A stretch of DNA of 64,000 nt from Paludibacter sp. (GTDB lineage: Bacteria > Bacteroidota > Bacteroidia > Bacteroidales > Paludibacteraceae), in NCBI GenBank assembly GCA_028710415.1, contig JAQTUE010000029.1:1-64000 (forward strand), written 5' to 3'. The position numbers and the translations under genes were made by a program. Below, in pieces: positions 18,820 through 26,841 of this stretch. The first letter of the stretch is position 1, and each line of letters opens with the position of its first letter. The notes under the pieces were generated by a model. The model was not told the origin of the DNA and made no database searches. It was given only the letters and a program-made list of their open reading frames with translations.

Positions 18820-20490
18820 TTACACAATTAACTTCTTAAATCGTATCCGTTTCGGACCTTCATCACCCAAACGCATATGTTTATTCTCTTCGTATTCTGA
18901 ATAGGAACCTTCGAACACAAATATCTCCGAGTTTCCTTCAAAAGCAATAATATGCGTACAGATTCTATCCAGGAACCAACGGTCATGGGAGATAACCACA
19001 GCACATCCTGCAAAGCTTTCAAGCCCTTCTTCAAGTGCCCGTAGTGTATTCACGTCAATATCGTTGGTCGGCTCATCAAGGAGCAAAACATTGGCTTCAG
19101 ACTTTAGGGTAATAGCCAAATGCAAGCGGTTACGTTCACCACCCGAAAGGATACCGCAAAGCTTTTCCTGGTCACCACCTGTAAAGTTGAAACGGGAAAG
19201 GTATGCACGTGCATTGATTTCTTTACCGCCGACTCGTATAAATTCTGTTCCTCCCGATACTACCTGGTAAACTGTTTTCTCTGGGTCAATGTCAGCATGG
19301 CTTTGATCCACATAACCGATTTTTACGGTTTCACCGACTTCGAAAGTCCCTTTATCCGCTTTCTCCAATTCCATCATCAACCTGAACAATGTCGTCTTAC
19401 CGGCACCATTAGGTCCTATTATACCTACAATTCCATTAGGTGGAAGCATAAAGTTTAAGTTCTCAAATAATAACTTGTCTCCAAAGGCTTTTGATACCCC
19501 GATAGCCTCTACGACTTTATTTCCTAACCGTGGGCCATTCGGAATAAATATCTCCAGTTTATCTTCTTTTTCTTTTTGGTCTTCGTTTATTAACCGGTCA
19601 TATGCCTCCAGACGTGCCTTTCCTTTGGCATGTCGTGCCTTGGGAGCCATACGAACCCACTCAAGCTCTCGTTCCAGTGTCTTGCGGCGCTTGCTTGCCT
19701 GTTTCTCTTCGCCTGCCATACGGGTGGTTTTCTGTTCCAACCAGGAGGTGTAGTTCCCTTTCCATGGAATGCCTTCACCCCGGTCCAGTTCCAGTATCCA
19801 TCCCGACACATTGTCCAGGAAGTAGCGGTCATGGGTAATGGCAATCACTGTACCGGCATATTGTTGCAGGTAATGCTCCAGCCATTCCACCGACTCAGCA
19901 TCAAGGTGGTTGGTAGGCTCATCGAGTAATAAAACATCAGGCTGGCGGAGTAACAGGCGGCACAATGCAACCCTGCGGCGTTCTCCACCCGAGAGTACAG
20001 ATACCAGGGCCTCTTCAGCAGGACAGCGTAAAGCATCCATGGCTCTTTCAAGCTTATTATCCAGGTTCCAGGCATCCGCATGATCCAGCAATTCCTGTAA
20101 TTCACCCTGGCGGGCTATCAGTTTATCGAAATCAGCATCCGGTTCCCCAAATTGTTCATTGATCTTTTCGTATTCAGCAAGCATGTCTACTATTTCCTGA
20201 ACTCCTTCCTGAACAATCTCTTTAACCGTTTTAGTAGGATCCAAATGAGGCTCCTGTTCCAGGTAGCCTACAGAATAACCGGGAGAGAATACCACTTCAC
20301 CATCGAATGTTTTTTCTACACCGGCAATGATTTTCAACAGGGTGGATTTACCTGAACCATTCAGACCGATAATCCCGATCTTAGCCCCGTAGAAAAAAGA
20401 AAGGTAGATATTGTTTAATACTTTTTTTTGTGGTGAAAAAGCCTTACTGACTCCCACCATTGAGAAAATAACTTTTTTATCGTCAGCCAT
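18820..20490 (-). CDS. ettA: ABC-F translation factor EttA (energy-dependent translational throttle)
   Basis: The 556-residue protein is a soluble duplicated ABC ATPase without membrane segments. The first domain has Walker A GLNGSGKST (Lys48) and signature LSGGERRRVALCRLLL. The second has GPNGAGKTT, LSGGERNR and LLLDEPTNDIDV. The linker between them is rich in charged residues, and the length matches E. coli EttA (555 residues) closely. EttA binds the ribosomal E site and gates the first peptide bond according to ATP/ADP balance. The gene converges on the efflux operon. Another ABC-F subfamily member is possible but less likely. Confidence 0.9.
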   Translation of the reverse strand: MADDKKVIFSMVGVSKAFSPQKKVLNNIYLSFFYGAKIGIIGLNGSGKSTLLKIIAGVEKTFDGEVVFSPGYSVGYLEQEPHLDPTKTVKEIVQEGVQEIVDMLAEYEKINEQFGEPDADFDKLIARQGELQELLDHADAWNLDNKLERAMDALRCPAEEALVSVLSGGERRRVALCRLLLRQPDVLLLDEPTNHLDAESVEWLEHYLQQYAGTVIAITHDRYFLDNVSGWILELDRGEGIPWKGNYTSWLEQKTTRMAGEEKQASKRRKTLERELEWVRMAPKARHAKGKARLEAYDRLINEDQKEKEDKLEIFIPNGPRLGNKVVEAIGVSKAFGDKLLFENLNFMLPPNGIVGIIGPNGAGKTTLFRLMMELEKADKGTFEVGETVKIGYVDQSHADIDPEKTVYQVVSGGTEFIRVGGKEINARAYLSRFNFTGGDQEKLCGILSGGERNRLHLAITLKSEANVLLLDEPTNDIDVNTLRALEEGLESFAGCAVVISHDRWFLDRICTHIIAFEGNSEIFVFEGSYSEYEENKHMRLGDEGPKRIRFKKLIV

Positions 20491-20500
20491 TGTTTGTTAT

Positions 20501-20545
20501 TTAGTTGATTGGTTGATTAGTTGATTCAGTAATTTGTTGATTCAG
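20501..20545. repeat. TTGATTAG-type short tandem repeat, second copy
   Basis: Upstream of the ettA-like start codon, plus-strand units TTGATTGG, TTGATTAG, TTGATTCAG and again TTGATTCAG form a degenerate tandem run very similar to that at 15144-15190. Confidence 0.7.
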
Positions 20546-20762
20546 CTAAATACAAAACATATTTAACTAATCTACATAATTAACAGAGTTAACTTCTTTT
20601 TATGCTGGATTACAAAGGATACAAAGAAAGATGGAATTGGAAAATAAGCGATTATTCTTGGTTTTATTTAGAACTTTAAGTTCAGAAGTAATAAGTCATC
20701 ATCAACATCCTTCAGCTAACTTTAGATATTTCTTAATTGCGAATAAATATAAGAATTAAATA

Positions 20763-21458
20763 TTAATCTTGGACTTCAGGTCTTGGTTGTTTTGCAATTA
20801 AATCATCAAGTTGTTGGATGAAAAAATCAAATCCAAAGTTGTATTGTGAGCAGTCTTTAACGTCCTGTTTTCTTTTTAATTGTTTAAGAATTGTTTGATA
20901 AGTTCTTTGTGCATTTGTTGAGTTCTTATCTTTGTCAGGTATAAAACCTTCATTTCTTCGCGCAAGCTTTTGATTAAGTTTTTTTATACAGCCAGTAGTT
21001 TTACATCTGTCATTGTTGGAATAATACAAAGGAAGAAGCCAACATTCAGTTTCATTTATACAAATTGCATAGATAATCTTATTCTTAAATTCTGATTGCT
21101 GTTCTGCAGGGATTGTTGACAATATCCTTTTGACAACATCATTGAGTAAGACATCATCAGTCTTTAGGTCAGAATCTTCTGTAGTTTTACTTACATCAAA
21201 GTGAACTTCCTCGCATACGTCAGTGTCAATTTGAATGACTATACAATCATTAAAAGATAATATCTCTCTGAATTTATCAGCATTACAGACATTTAGAACA
21301 TTTAGCCAACCGCCATAAGTAACTTGTTTTCCTTGATGGTTTATTTCTGGTTCAATCTGATTGACTGCGACATTATCTATTTCTGTAAGATATCTTTCAA
21401 TAATATGTCTTATAATACGATGTTCCGAAACACCCTCTGTAATTAACGCGATATTCAT
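20763..21458 (-). CDS. TOPRIM-like putative nuclease, partner of the upstream AAA ATPase
   Basis: I do not recognise an exact family, but the 231 residues carry a TOPRIM-like pattern. The first strand has the glutamate motif ALITEGVSEHRII (Glu8), and a later strand has CIVIQIDTDV with the DxD pair at Asp78 and Asp80. A segment INETECWLLPLYY (Glu136, Glu138, Trp140) recalls the conserved E-x-W element of DUF4276, RloB and other TOPRIM-type effectors. It has no signal peptide or membrane segment. Its start lies 12 bases after the stop of an AAA ATPase gene on the same strand, so both are co-transcribed. ATPase + TOPRIM pairs are known anti-phage modules (PARIS, OLD-type, RloAB). A defence effector cutting DNA or RNA is therefore the best inference, not proven. 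Confidence 0.6.
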   Translation of the reverse strand: MNIALITEGVSEHRIIRHIIERYLTEIDNVAVNQIEPEINHQGKQVTYGGWLNVLNVCNADKFREILSFNDCIVIQIDTDVCEEVHFDVSKTTEDSDLKTDDVLLNDVVKRILSTIPAEQQSEFKNKIIYAICINETECWLLPLYYSNNDRCKTTGCIKKLNQKLARRNEGFIPDKDKNSTNAQRTYQTILKQLKRKQDVKDCSQYNFGFDFFIQQLDDLIAKQPRPEVQD

Positions 21459-21470
21459 AGTTCAGTATGC

Positions 21471-22721
21471 TTAGTTAAAATTTTCAGGCAAGCCACCAAT
21501 ATATCCTTTTAACCAGGCTTCGGACAACGGAACTTTTAAACTATCTTTAATCACTGTTCGTTTAATCTTAGTGTGTCCATCAATATTTCTTCTTACTACA
21601 AACAATCTCTCATTATCCTGTTCAATATTCAGACCATCTAAAATAGAGGGATTGTGGGTGGTTACAATTACTTGTTTATTATGTTTTTTCGACAATAATA
21701 TTAATCGCTGTGTAACTTCACGACACATCTTTGGATTAAACGATGCTTCTAAATTGTCAATGGCAAAAAAACCTGGAGTATCTTCGGAAATAAATAATGT
21801 TAGATAAAATAATAAATACAAGAATCCCTCATTGGTACTTCGTTGATCAAAGAAATTTAATGATTGATTAATATAATGATCTTTTATTTTCAACGAATAC
21901 TCATTCGACATTTGATTTTCTGGCACAACAATATCATCAAACCAATCTAAAATGGCAAGATTCTCTTTTATTTCCTGAAAAAATTCCACTCCCTTTTCCT
22001 TTTGAGAAACTTCCTTCAAATAAGCGAATAAACCATCGCCCTTAATTCCTAATGGGTATACTCTATTAGGAGAATCAAACCGTCTGAGATTAGATTCCTC
22101 AGGTGAGAATATCAAATAGTTTGATAATGAATAACTATTATAGTATGTTTGCTTTATTTTAGATAGAAACTTAGGAGCACCATTTAATTCGTAGTTGGAA
22201 TTTTCAAAAAGTTTTATAAATTCAGTTTTAAAAAATTCATCCGAAGAAGTTTCTCCTTTATTAATCTTTGTGATTATTTTTTGAAATTCATCATCCTCTG
22301 ATATAAGTGAGTCATTTTCTTCTTTATCTAGAATTTGTTTAAAAAAACCAAGCATAATTGCAGTTTCAAGTTTATCTGCTTTATTTCTCCATTGAGCTGG
22401 TTTTGAAGTTAAATCGTATTCAAGTTGATAATAAAATGGAATTCGGTTCTTTTCATCCTCACAAACAATTTTAATAGTATCCTTTTCTTTCCCTTCTTCG
22501 AAAGCAGAATACATAAACTTAGGATCAGCCACTCTTATACCTCTATTAGCAAAAAACTCAAAATCAAGTTTGTTGGCATTGGCGGCTGCACCCAAAGCTA
22601 TAGCTTCAAGTATATTTGTTTTTCCACAACCATTTTCTCCAATTAGCACATTGAATTGACCAAGTTCTAATTCTAGGTCTACAATCGATTTGAAGTTTTC
22701 TATTTTTATTGATTTCAACAT
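21471..22721 (-). CDS. RecF/OLD-like AAA (ABC-type) ATPase of a two-gene putative defence cassette
   Basis: This 416-residue protein begins with the SMC/RecF-type start IKIENFKSI and a Walker A motif GENGCGKTN (Lys34), as in AAA_15/AAA_21 ATPases. An ABC-signature-like STNEG lies at 295-299. The Walker B region reads FFAIDNLEASFNP: Asp322 is present, but the following catalytic glutamate position is Asn323, with Glu325 two residues on. TTHNPSILDG supplies the switch His356. No TOPRIM domain is fused to it; that activity appears to be in the separate downstream protein. Such ATPases act as sensors or scaffolds in PARIS-, OLD- and Rlo-like phage defence. The gene has its own promoter, and the pair appears richer in AT than its neighbours by eye. 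Confidence 0.75.
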   Translation of the reverse strand: MLKSIKIENFKSIVDLELELGQFNVLIGENGCGKTNILEAIALGAAANANKLDFEFFANRGIRVADPKFMYSAFEEGKEKDTIKIVCEDEKNRIPFYYQLEYDLTSKPAQWRNKADKLETAIMLGFFKQILDKEENDSLISEDDEFQKIITKINKGETSSDEFFKTEFIKLFENSNYELNGAPKFLSKIKQTYYNSYSLSNYLIFSPEESNLRRFDSPNRVYPLGIKGDGLFAYLKEVSQKEKGVEFFQEIKENLAILDWFDDIVVPENQMSNEYSLKIKDHYINQSLNFFDQRSTNEGFLYLLFYLTLFISEDTPGFFAIDNLEASFNPKMCREVTQRLILLSKKHNKQVIVTTHNPSILDGLNIEQDNERLFVVRRNIDGHTKIKRTVIKDSLKVPLSEAWLKGYIGGLPENFN

Positions 22722-22743
22722 ATTAAAATTGTTTTTCTCGTTA

Positions 22744-22751
22744 CAAAAGTA
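22744..22751 (-). promoter_or_regulatory. Probable -7 box for the AAA/TOPRIM cassette
   Basis: On the minus strand TACTTTTG (22751-22744) matches TAnnTTTG and lies 22 bases before the ATPase start codon. A TTG lies 16 bases further upstream, a short spacing. Confidence 0.5.
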
Positions 22752-22889
22752 AGGATTATTTTTTAATCAAGAAGTATTGTAATTTTAAATTTTATTTACG
22801 GTTTGAGCGATATCTGCTTTTCATCTTTCCTGAATATAAAAATATTGAGATAAAATCTAAATATTACTCTTTGATAATAAAGTATTATC

Positions 22890-23125
22890 CTATTCAAAAT
22901 CACCAATTAATAGCCAAACACCTTCCTTTATTTCCTCCTGGGCCAGATTTAATTCTACGGTTGTAAATGCTCCTTTCTTGATATCAATACATCCAAAGGC
23001 CATCACGTAAAGGTCAAATATAATTGCCAGGCTTAACTTGCTACTTAGTACAGCATGGCATTATCTCCTGAATGATTTCCTGTATCTTAATCCATTATTG
23101 AGCCGCAAGCACAAACAATTCGCGC
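22890..23125 (-). pseudogene. Decayed C-terminal fragment of a second phytoene synthase
   Basis: Read on the minus strand, this stretch translates as a broken copy of the C-terminal quarter of the intact phytoene synthase at 23910-24875 (its residues about 236-313). The first part reads RELFVLAAQ, stop, WIKIQEIIQEIMP, against RKLYAVADEYRIKTYDVMKEIMP. A two-base loss then shifts the frame. It resumes as SKLSLAIIFDLYVMAFGCID, against SQLSLQIIFDLYLMVFERID. In the 40 codons after the frameshift 24 residues are identical by hand count. An in-frame stop, the frameshift and the missing first three quarters show it is dead. Its upstream end abuts the 3' end of the cytidylate kinase-like gene. Confidence 0.85.
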
Positions 23126-23132
23126 AAGAGTT

Positions 23133-23780
23133 TTACTTGTTGTCAAGGGCAGGGGCTAGTTTTACATAATTTAAAATTAACTCTGCCGTTTCATCAATGC
23201 CTAATTTGCCTGTGTCGATGGACAAGTTATAATTTCGTGCATTCGACCAATCTTTTCCTGTAAAGGTCTTGCAATAGGCAGCTCTTTCTTTGTCACTTTT
23301 TTCGATCATCTCTTCGGCTTTTTCATACGTTACATTATACAATTCCTGAATCCTGATGTTTCGGAAATCATTGTCGGCATACATGAAGATACTGAGATGA
23401 TTCGGTTGTTTGCGCAATACATCAAATCCGCAACGACCTATTATTACTGCCGGGCCTTCACTGGCAATACGTTTTATAATATCCGATTCCACAGCAAACA
23501 ATTCACTATCTGTAAACTCAAGGATTGGAGACACAGGAGCCATGTATACGCCCCTGGGTTGAGGAGCAGCGTTTATGAATGATTTCCAGAATGAGAGTTT
23601 CCTTTCATCCCTCGATTCCAGGTTTTCTTCCAGCGTTGAAAGTTCTTTGGCTGCTTTGCTGATAATCTCCCGGTCAGCAAAAAAGATATTCAGGCTTTTT
23701 GCTACTTGTTGTCCAATGTACGCACCTCCTGAACCTAACTGACGGCTGATGGTAATTACAAATGATTTAGTCTGTTCCAT
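23133..23780 (-). CDS. Cytidylate kinase-like family protein
   Basis: The 215-residue protein resembles the cytidylate kinase-like (Cytidylate_kin2) family. An N-terminal P-loop variant ISRQLGSGGAYIGQQVA (about residues 10-26) is followed by FFADREII, by AVIIGRCGFDVL, by KERAAYCKTFTGKDW, and by NYNLSIDTGKLGIDETAELI near the end. Members are P-loop kinases of uncertain substrate, distinct from housekeeping CMP kinase. The start at 23780 is preferred over an in-frame TTG 27 bases upstream because AGGAGGT sits 6 bases before it. It lies 129 bases downstream of phytoene synthase on the same strand. Whether it takes part in isoprenoid metabolism is unknown. Confidence 0.85.
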   Translation of the reverse strand: MEQTKSFVITISRQLGSGGAYIGQQVAKSLNIFFADREIISKAAKELSTLEENLESRDERKLSFWKSFINAAPQPRGVYMAPVSPILEFTDSELFAVESDIIKRIASEGPAVIIGRCGFDVLRKQPNHLSIFMYADNDFRNIRIQELYNVTYEKAEEMIEKSDKERAAYCKTFTGKDWSNARNYNLSIDTGKLGIDETAELILNYVKLAPALDNK

Positions 23781-23786
23781 TTTAAT

Positions 23787-23793
23787 ACCTCCT
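23787..23793 (-). promoter_or_regulatory. Strong Shine-Dalgarno sequence, unusual for this phylum
   Basis: AGGAGGT, read on the minus strand, lies 6 bases before the ATG at 23780 and decides that start. Most other starts in the window have no such sequence. Confidence 0.7.
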
Positions 23794-23909
23794 ATATTTA
23801 AATGCAATTCTAACCGGTAATTGATACAATTAATAACAGATTGGACAGTACAATTGTTGATAAAAATGTCATACTTTCAGTGTGAAAACCAGTTGAGTAT
23901 CGGGCAGGT

Positions 23910-24875
23910 TTATACATTCTTCTGCTGCTGACGGCTCTCAAACTTAATAATTGCTTTCCTCACCCTTTCTCTGATTTCTTTCGGTGTCGGATTTAATTCT
24001 TTGGTAGAAAAAGTCCCTTTATCAACATCAATCCGTTCGAATACCATTAAGTACAAATCAAAAATTATTTGCAGGCTTAACTGGCTGTCCGGTTCCAGTT
24101 CCGGCATAATCTCTTTCATTACATCGTATGTCTTTATCCGGTATTCATCTGCAACTGCATACAGTTTACGAATCATATTCCTAAAGCCATCTGTAATCTC
24201 ACCACCTTTAGCCATGTCCAGCAAGTTTTTGCGATCGAGCCCGTTCTCTGCCATCAAATCTTCCGGGAAGTAATTCAGGTTGTGAGTGTGGTCTTTTACA
24301 AAATCACGGATAATATGTACCAGGTAACTAAAAATAGCACAAGGGGTTGCTACTTGTTCAACATCAAAGGCAGGAGGAATATACGTTCCTGTATCGTTGG
24401 TCAAACCACACAAGTGCACAAAGATAGATGCCGGAGCCACGGATGCTCCTGTGGAATAATCCAGGTAATCCTGCAGGGTTGGGAATCCATCGTTGTAAAT
24501 ATCGTAAATCATTGATTTTGCAAATGCTTCCAGCGGGCACGAAGGAATGTGGAATTTAGCTACCGTATCAATCAACTCACTTTCAAACTCACTTGTTTTT
24601 GAAGATCTTAGGACTGTGTTTATCCAATCTGTAACCTTTGATTCAAAATTTTCCTTCTCTTCGGGAGCTATAGTCAAATGTTCAGACTTGTAATCATCAA
24701 TCAAATCATCAATGGCCCGCATGAATTTGTAGCAGGTCCTGGCAGCTTCATATCTTTCGGGTTCCCAAAAACGGGCTGCTATCAGTATATTCGGATGATC
24801 GATGATTTTATCGAAATCTATGGAATGAAAGACTTTCCAGTAAATAGGTGTTCCCGATTGTAATGAAGATTCCAT
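23910..24875 (-). CDS. crtB: Phytoene/squalene synthase family prenyltransferase
   Basis: The 321-residue soluble protein has both aspartate-rich, Mg-diphosphate-binding motifs of the trans-isoprenyl head-to-head synthases. The first is RAIDDLIDD (Asp56, 57, 60, 61) and the second is IIRDFVKDHTHNLNYFPEDL (Asp191, Asp195). It should join two geranylgeranyl (or farnesyl) diphosphates head to head, giving phytoene (or a C30 analogue). A phytoene desaturase gene upstream on the same strand supports a carotenoid role over squalene or hopanoid synthesis. The first ATG of the frame gives the expected family N terminus. A decayed copy of its C-terminal end lies about 0.8 kb downstream. Confidence 0.88.
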   Translation of the reverse strand: MESSLQSGTPIYWKVFHSIDFDKIIDHPNILIAARFWEPERYEAARTCYKFMRAIDDLIDDYKSEHLTIAPEEKENFESKVTDWINTVLRSSKTSEFESELIDTVAKFHIPSCPLEAFAKSMIYDIYNDGFPTLQDYLDYSTGASVAPASIFVHLCGLTNDTGTYIPPAFDVEQVATPCAIFSYLVHIIRDFVKDHTHNLNYFPEDLMAENGLDRKNLLDMAKGGEITDGFRNMIRKLYAVADEYRIKTYDVMKEIMPELEPDSQLSLQIIFDLYLMVFERIDVDKGTFSTKELNPTPKEIRERVRKAIIKFESRQQQKNV

Positions 24876-25336
24876 GTTTAGTTTAAATTAAAGTATTGCT
24901 CACAATTTTCAAAAGAGGTTTTGTGAAATTCCCGGTTAATTTTAGTTCTCTGCAATAGATCCCTTTAGAGTTTGTTTGCAAATAAAACGAGTTCTAAATA
25001 AAGCTTTCTAATTGAAAGTTGCTTACTGATTTTAAAATATGGAATTATGGATTTATTCCAGGTTATTCGGTTTTACACCAGGGTCTAATGTCTAATAATA
25101 AGAGCATTAAATTTAAAAACCTTATTTTTGTTTTTTTACCCTTAGTAGTCCCTCAAGAGGCTGCACAAAGCCCCAATAAAAGTTACTTTATAATATGCTG
25201 ATAACTTGCACATTATAATCTAGTTACATAAGAGAAATATTAAGTAAAAAAGATCTTACCCTTATTCCCTTATTTATTTTCAAGAATCATTTTGTAAGTT
25301 GATTCCACTTTCAGTTTTCTTTTTTACACAAAAGGT
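24876..25336. other. Non-coding gap between phytoene synthase and desaturase genes
   Basis: This 461-base AT-rich gap separates two pathway genes on the same strand and makes simple co-transcription less certain. No TAnnTTTG promoter box was found for phytoene synthase on the minus strand. A 60-codon frame on the plus strand (25019-25201) has no recognisable features. Confidence 0.5.
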
Positions 25337-26833
25337 TTAGAGGATTGATTGTAAATCATTTAGTATCCTTTCACTGGTTAGCTTGGCCGACAAGAGCACT
25401 AAAGGGATTCCATTTCCGGGATGGGTACTTCCTCCGGCAAAGTACAGGTTTTTATATTTATCATGCCGGTTATGAGGACGGAAATACCCCATTTGCAGGA
25501 TAGTATGGCTCAGGCTCCCGAACACCGATCCATTGGTCACGTTGCAATAACTCTCCCAGGTTTTTGGTAGATAGCAGGTTTCAAATTTAATATGCTCCTC
25601 AATATCAGTCAGCCCCGCTTCCTTCAACCGGCGAATCACTCCCTCACGGGTCGATTGTTTCAGTTGTTGCCAGTCCTGCCCTGCTTTGTCTTCCACATGT
25701 CCCACCGGAACGATCACCGAAAGTGTATCCTGGTTTTCAGGGGCAGCCGTCTTGTCTGTACGAACCGGTGCATGAATATAAAAACTAGGATTGGAGGATA
25801 CCGATTTTTCATTGAAAATCTTTTCCATGCCTTCTTTGTAGGGATCGTTCAGGAACACACTGTGATGGTCGAGCTGAGGGTACACTTTATCGACTCCCCA
25901 ATGAAAAACCATGGCTGAACAGGAGTATTCCTTTTTCTTCAACCTGTCCGACAACTTGCTCCCGGGCAGCAACTCATTGTAAACGTAAGGCAAATCGGCG
26001 TTGGCAATTACCAGGTCCGCGTTTACGATAGTTCCATCTTCAAGTAGAATACCCTCTGTTTTTTTTATATTGATAATGATTTTTGATACCGGCTTTTTAA
26101 ACTTAAACTCCACCCCAAGATCAATAGCAGTAGACATTAGTTTTTCAACAACTCTGTGCATGCCTCCTTTGGGGAATAGTGCCCCTTCAGCAATCTCTGC
26201 CCCCGGTAGCATTGAGAAAAAGGCGGGTTGCTTGTACGGATTCTGGCCTACATAAATGTTCTGAAAAGTAAAAGCCATCTGTAAATGCGGATCTTTGAAA
26301 AAGCGCTTGATGTAGTTGGTATGCCTGATCCAGGTTTTCAGTTTAATAAGTAAATCAACGTTTTTAAAATTGATAAACTGGAATAAATGATTGAAGTTTC
26401 GACCCAGCAACCCCAGTTTTGCTAAATTGAAAAAATCATACCCCTCCTTGACGTAGCGTTCGTAGTGTTTGAAGCTTCCCGGCTCAATGGCTTCCACCTG
26501 CGATTTCATCCTTTCTTTGTCTCTGGTAAAAGCAAAGTCAGTCCCATCACTAAAGAATAATTTATAGACAGGTTCCAGTGAAGTCGTTTCCAGCTCCCGG
26601 TCCATATCCATTCCCAGGCTGGCAAATACCTGACGGTAAATGGATGGCATCAGTAAAATGGTTGCCCCCAGGTCGAAACGATGCCCATCCTGGATCATTT
26701 GCCCGCAACGTCCACCCGAATTGGCATTCTTTTCGTACACTTCAACCAGAATGCCCTTTTGTGCCAGGAATACTGCTGTGGCAATCCCGGCAACTCCTGC
26801 CCCGATAATAACTGCTTTTTTTGGATGAGCCAT
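25337..26833 (-). CDS. crtI: Phytoene desaturase (CrtI-type FAD oxidoreductase)
   Basis: The 498-residue protein opens with a dinucleotide-binding motif GAGVAGIATA (residues 11-20), followed by EVYEKNANSGGR, the typical CrtI/amine-oxidase FAD start. It ends with the carotenoid-desaturase signature LYFAGGSTHPGNGIP. Its length is typical of bacterial CrtI (about 490-510). It would desaturate phytoene stepwise towards neurosporene or lycopene, using FAD at the membrane. CrtI, diapophytoene desaturase (CrtN) and related oxidases cannot be separated with certainty by eye. The gene begins 8 bases after the stop of an outer-membrane-like gene, so the two are probably co-transcribed. Confidence 0.88.
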   Translation of the reverse strand: MAHPKKAVIIGAGVAGIATAVFLAQKGILVEVYEKNANSGGRCGQMIQDGHRFDLGATILLMPSIYRQVFASLGMDMDRELETTSLEPVYKLFFSDGTDFAFTRDKERMKSQVEAIEPGSFKHYERYVKEGYDFFNLAKLGLLGRNFNHLFQFINFKNVDLLIKLKTWIRHTNYIKRFFKDPHLQMAFTFQNIYVGQNPYKQPAFFSMLPGAEIAEGALFPKGGMHRVVEKLMSTAIDLGVEFKFKKPVSKIIINIKKTEGILLEDGTIVNADLVIANADLPYVYNELLPGSKLSDRLKKKEYSCSAMVFHWGVDKVYPQLDHHSVFLNDPYKEGMEKIFNEKSVSSNPSFYIHAPVRTDKTAAPENQDTLSVIVPVGHVEDKAGQDWQQLKQSTREGVIRRLKEAGLTDIEEHIKFETCYLPKTWESYCNVTNGSVFGSLSHTILQMGYFRPHNRHDKYKNLYFAGGSTHPGNGIPLVLLSAKLTSERILNDLQSIL

Positions 26834-26841
26834 GAGTCTTA

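Noticed and set aside
18626..18904. 92-codon plus-strand frame across the end of the PII-like gene
   Set aside because: It runs out of frame through the PII-like gene, the terminator and the 3' end of ettA, and so is a shadow.
25019..25201. 60-codon plus-strand frame between crt genes
   Set aside because: No domain or start signal, and low-complexity hydrophobic sequence; treated as non-coding.
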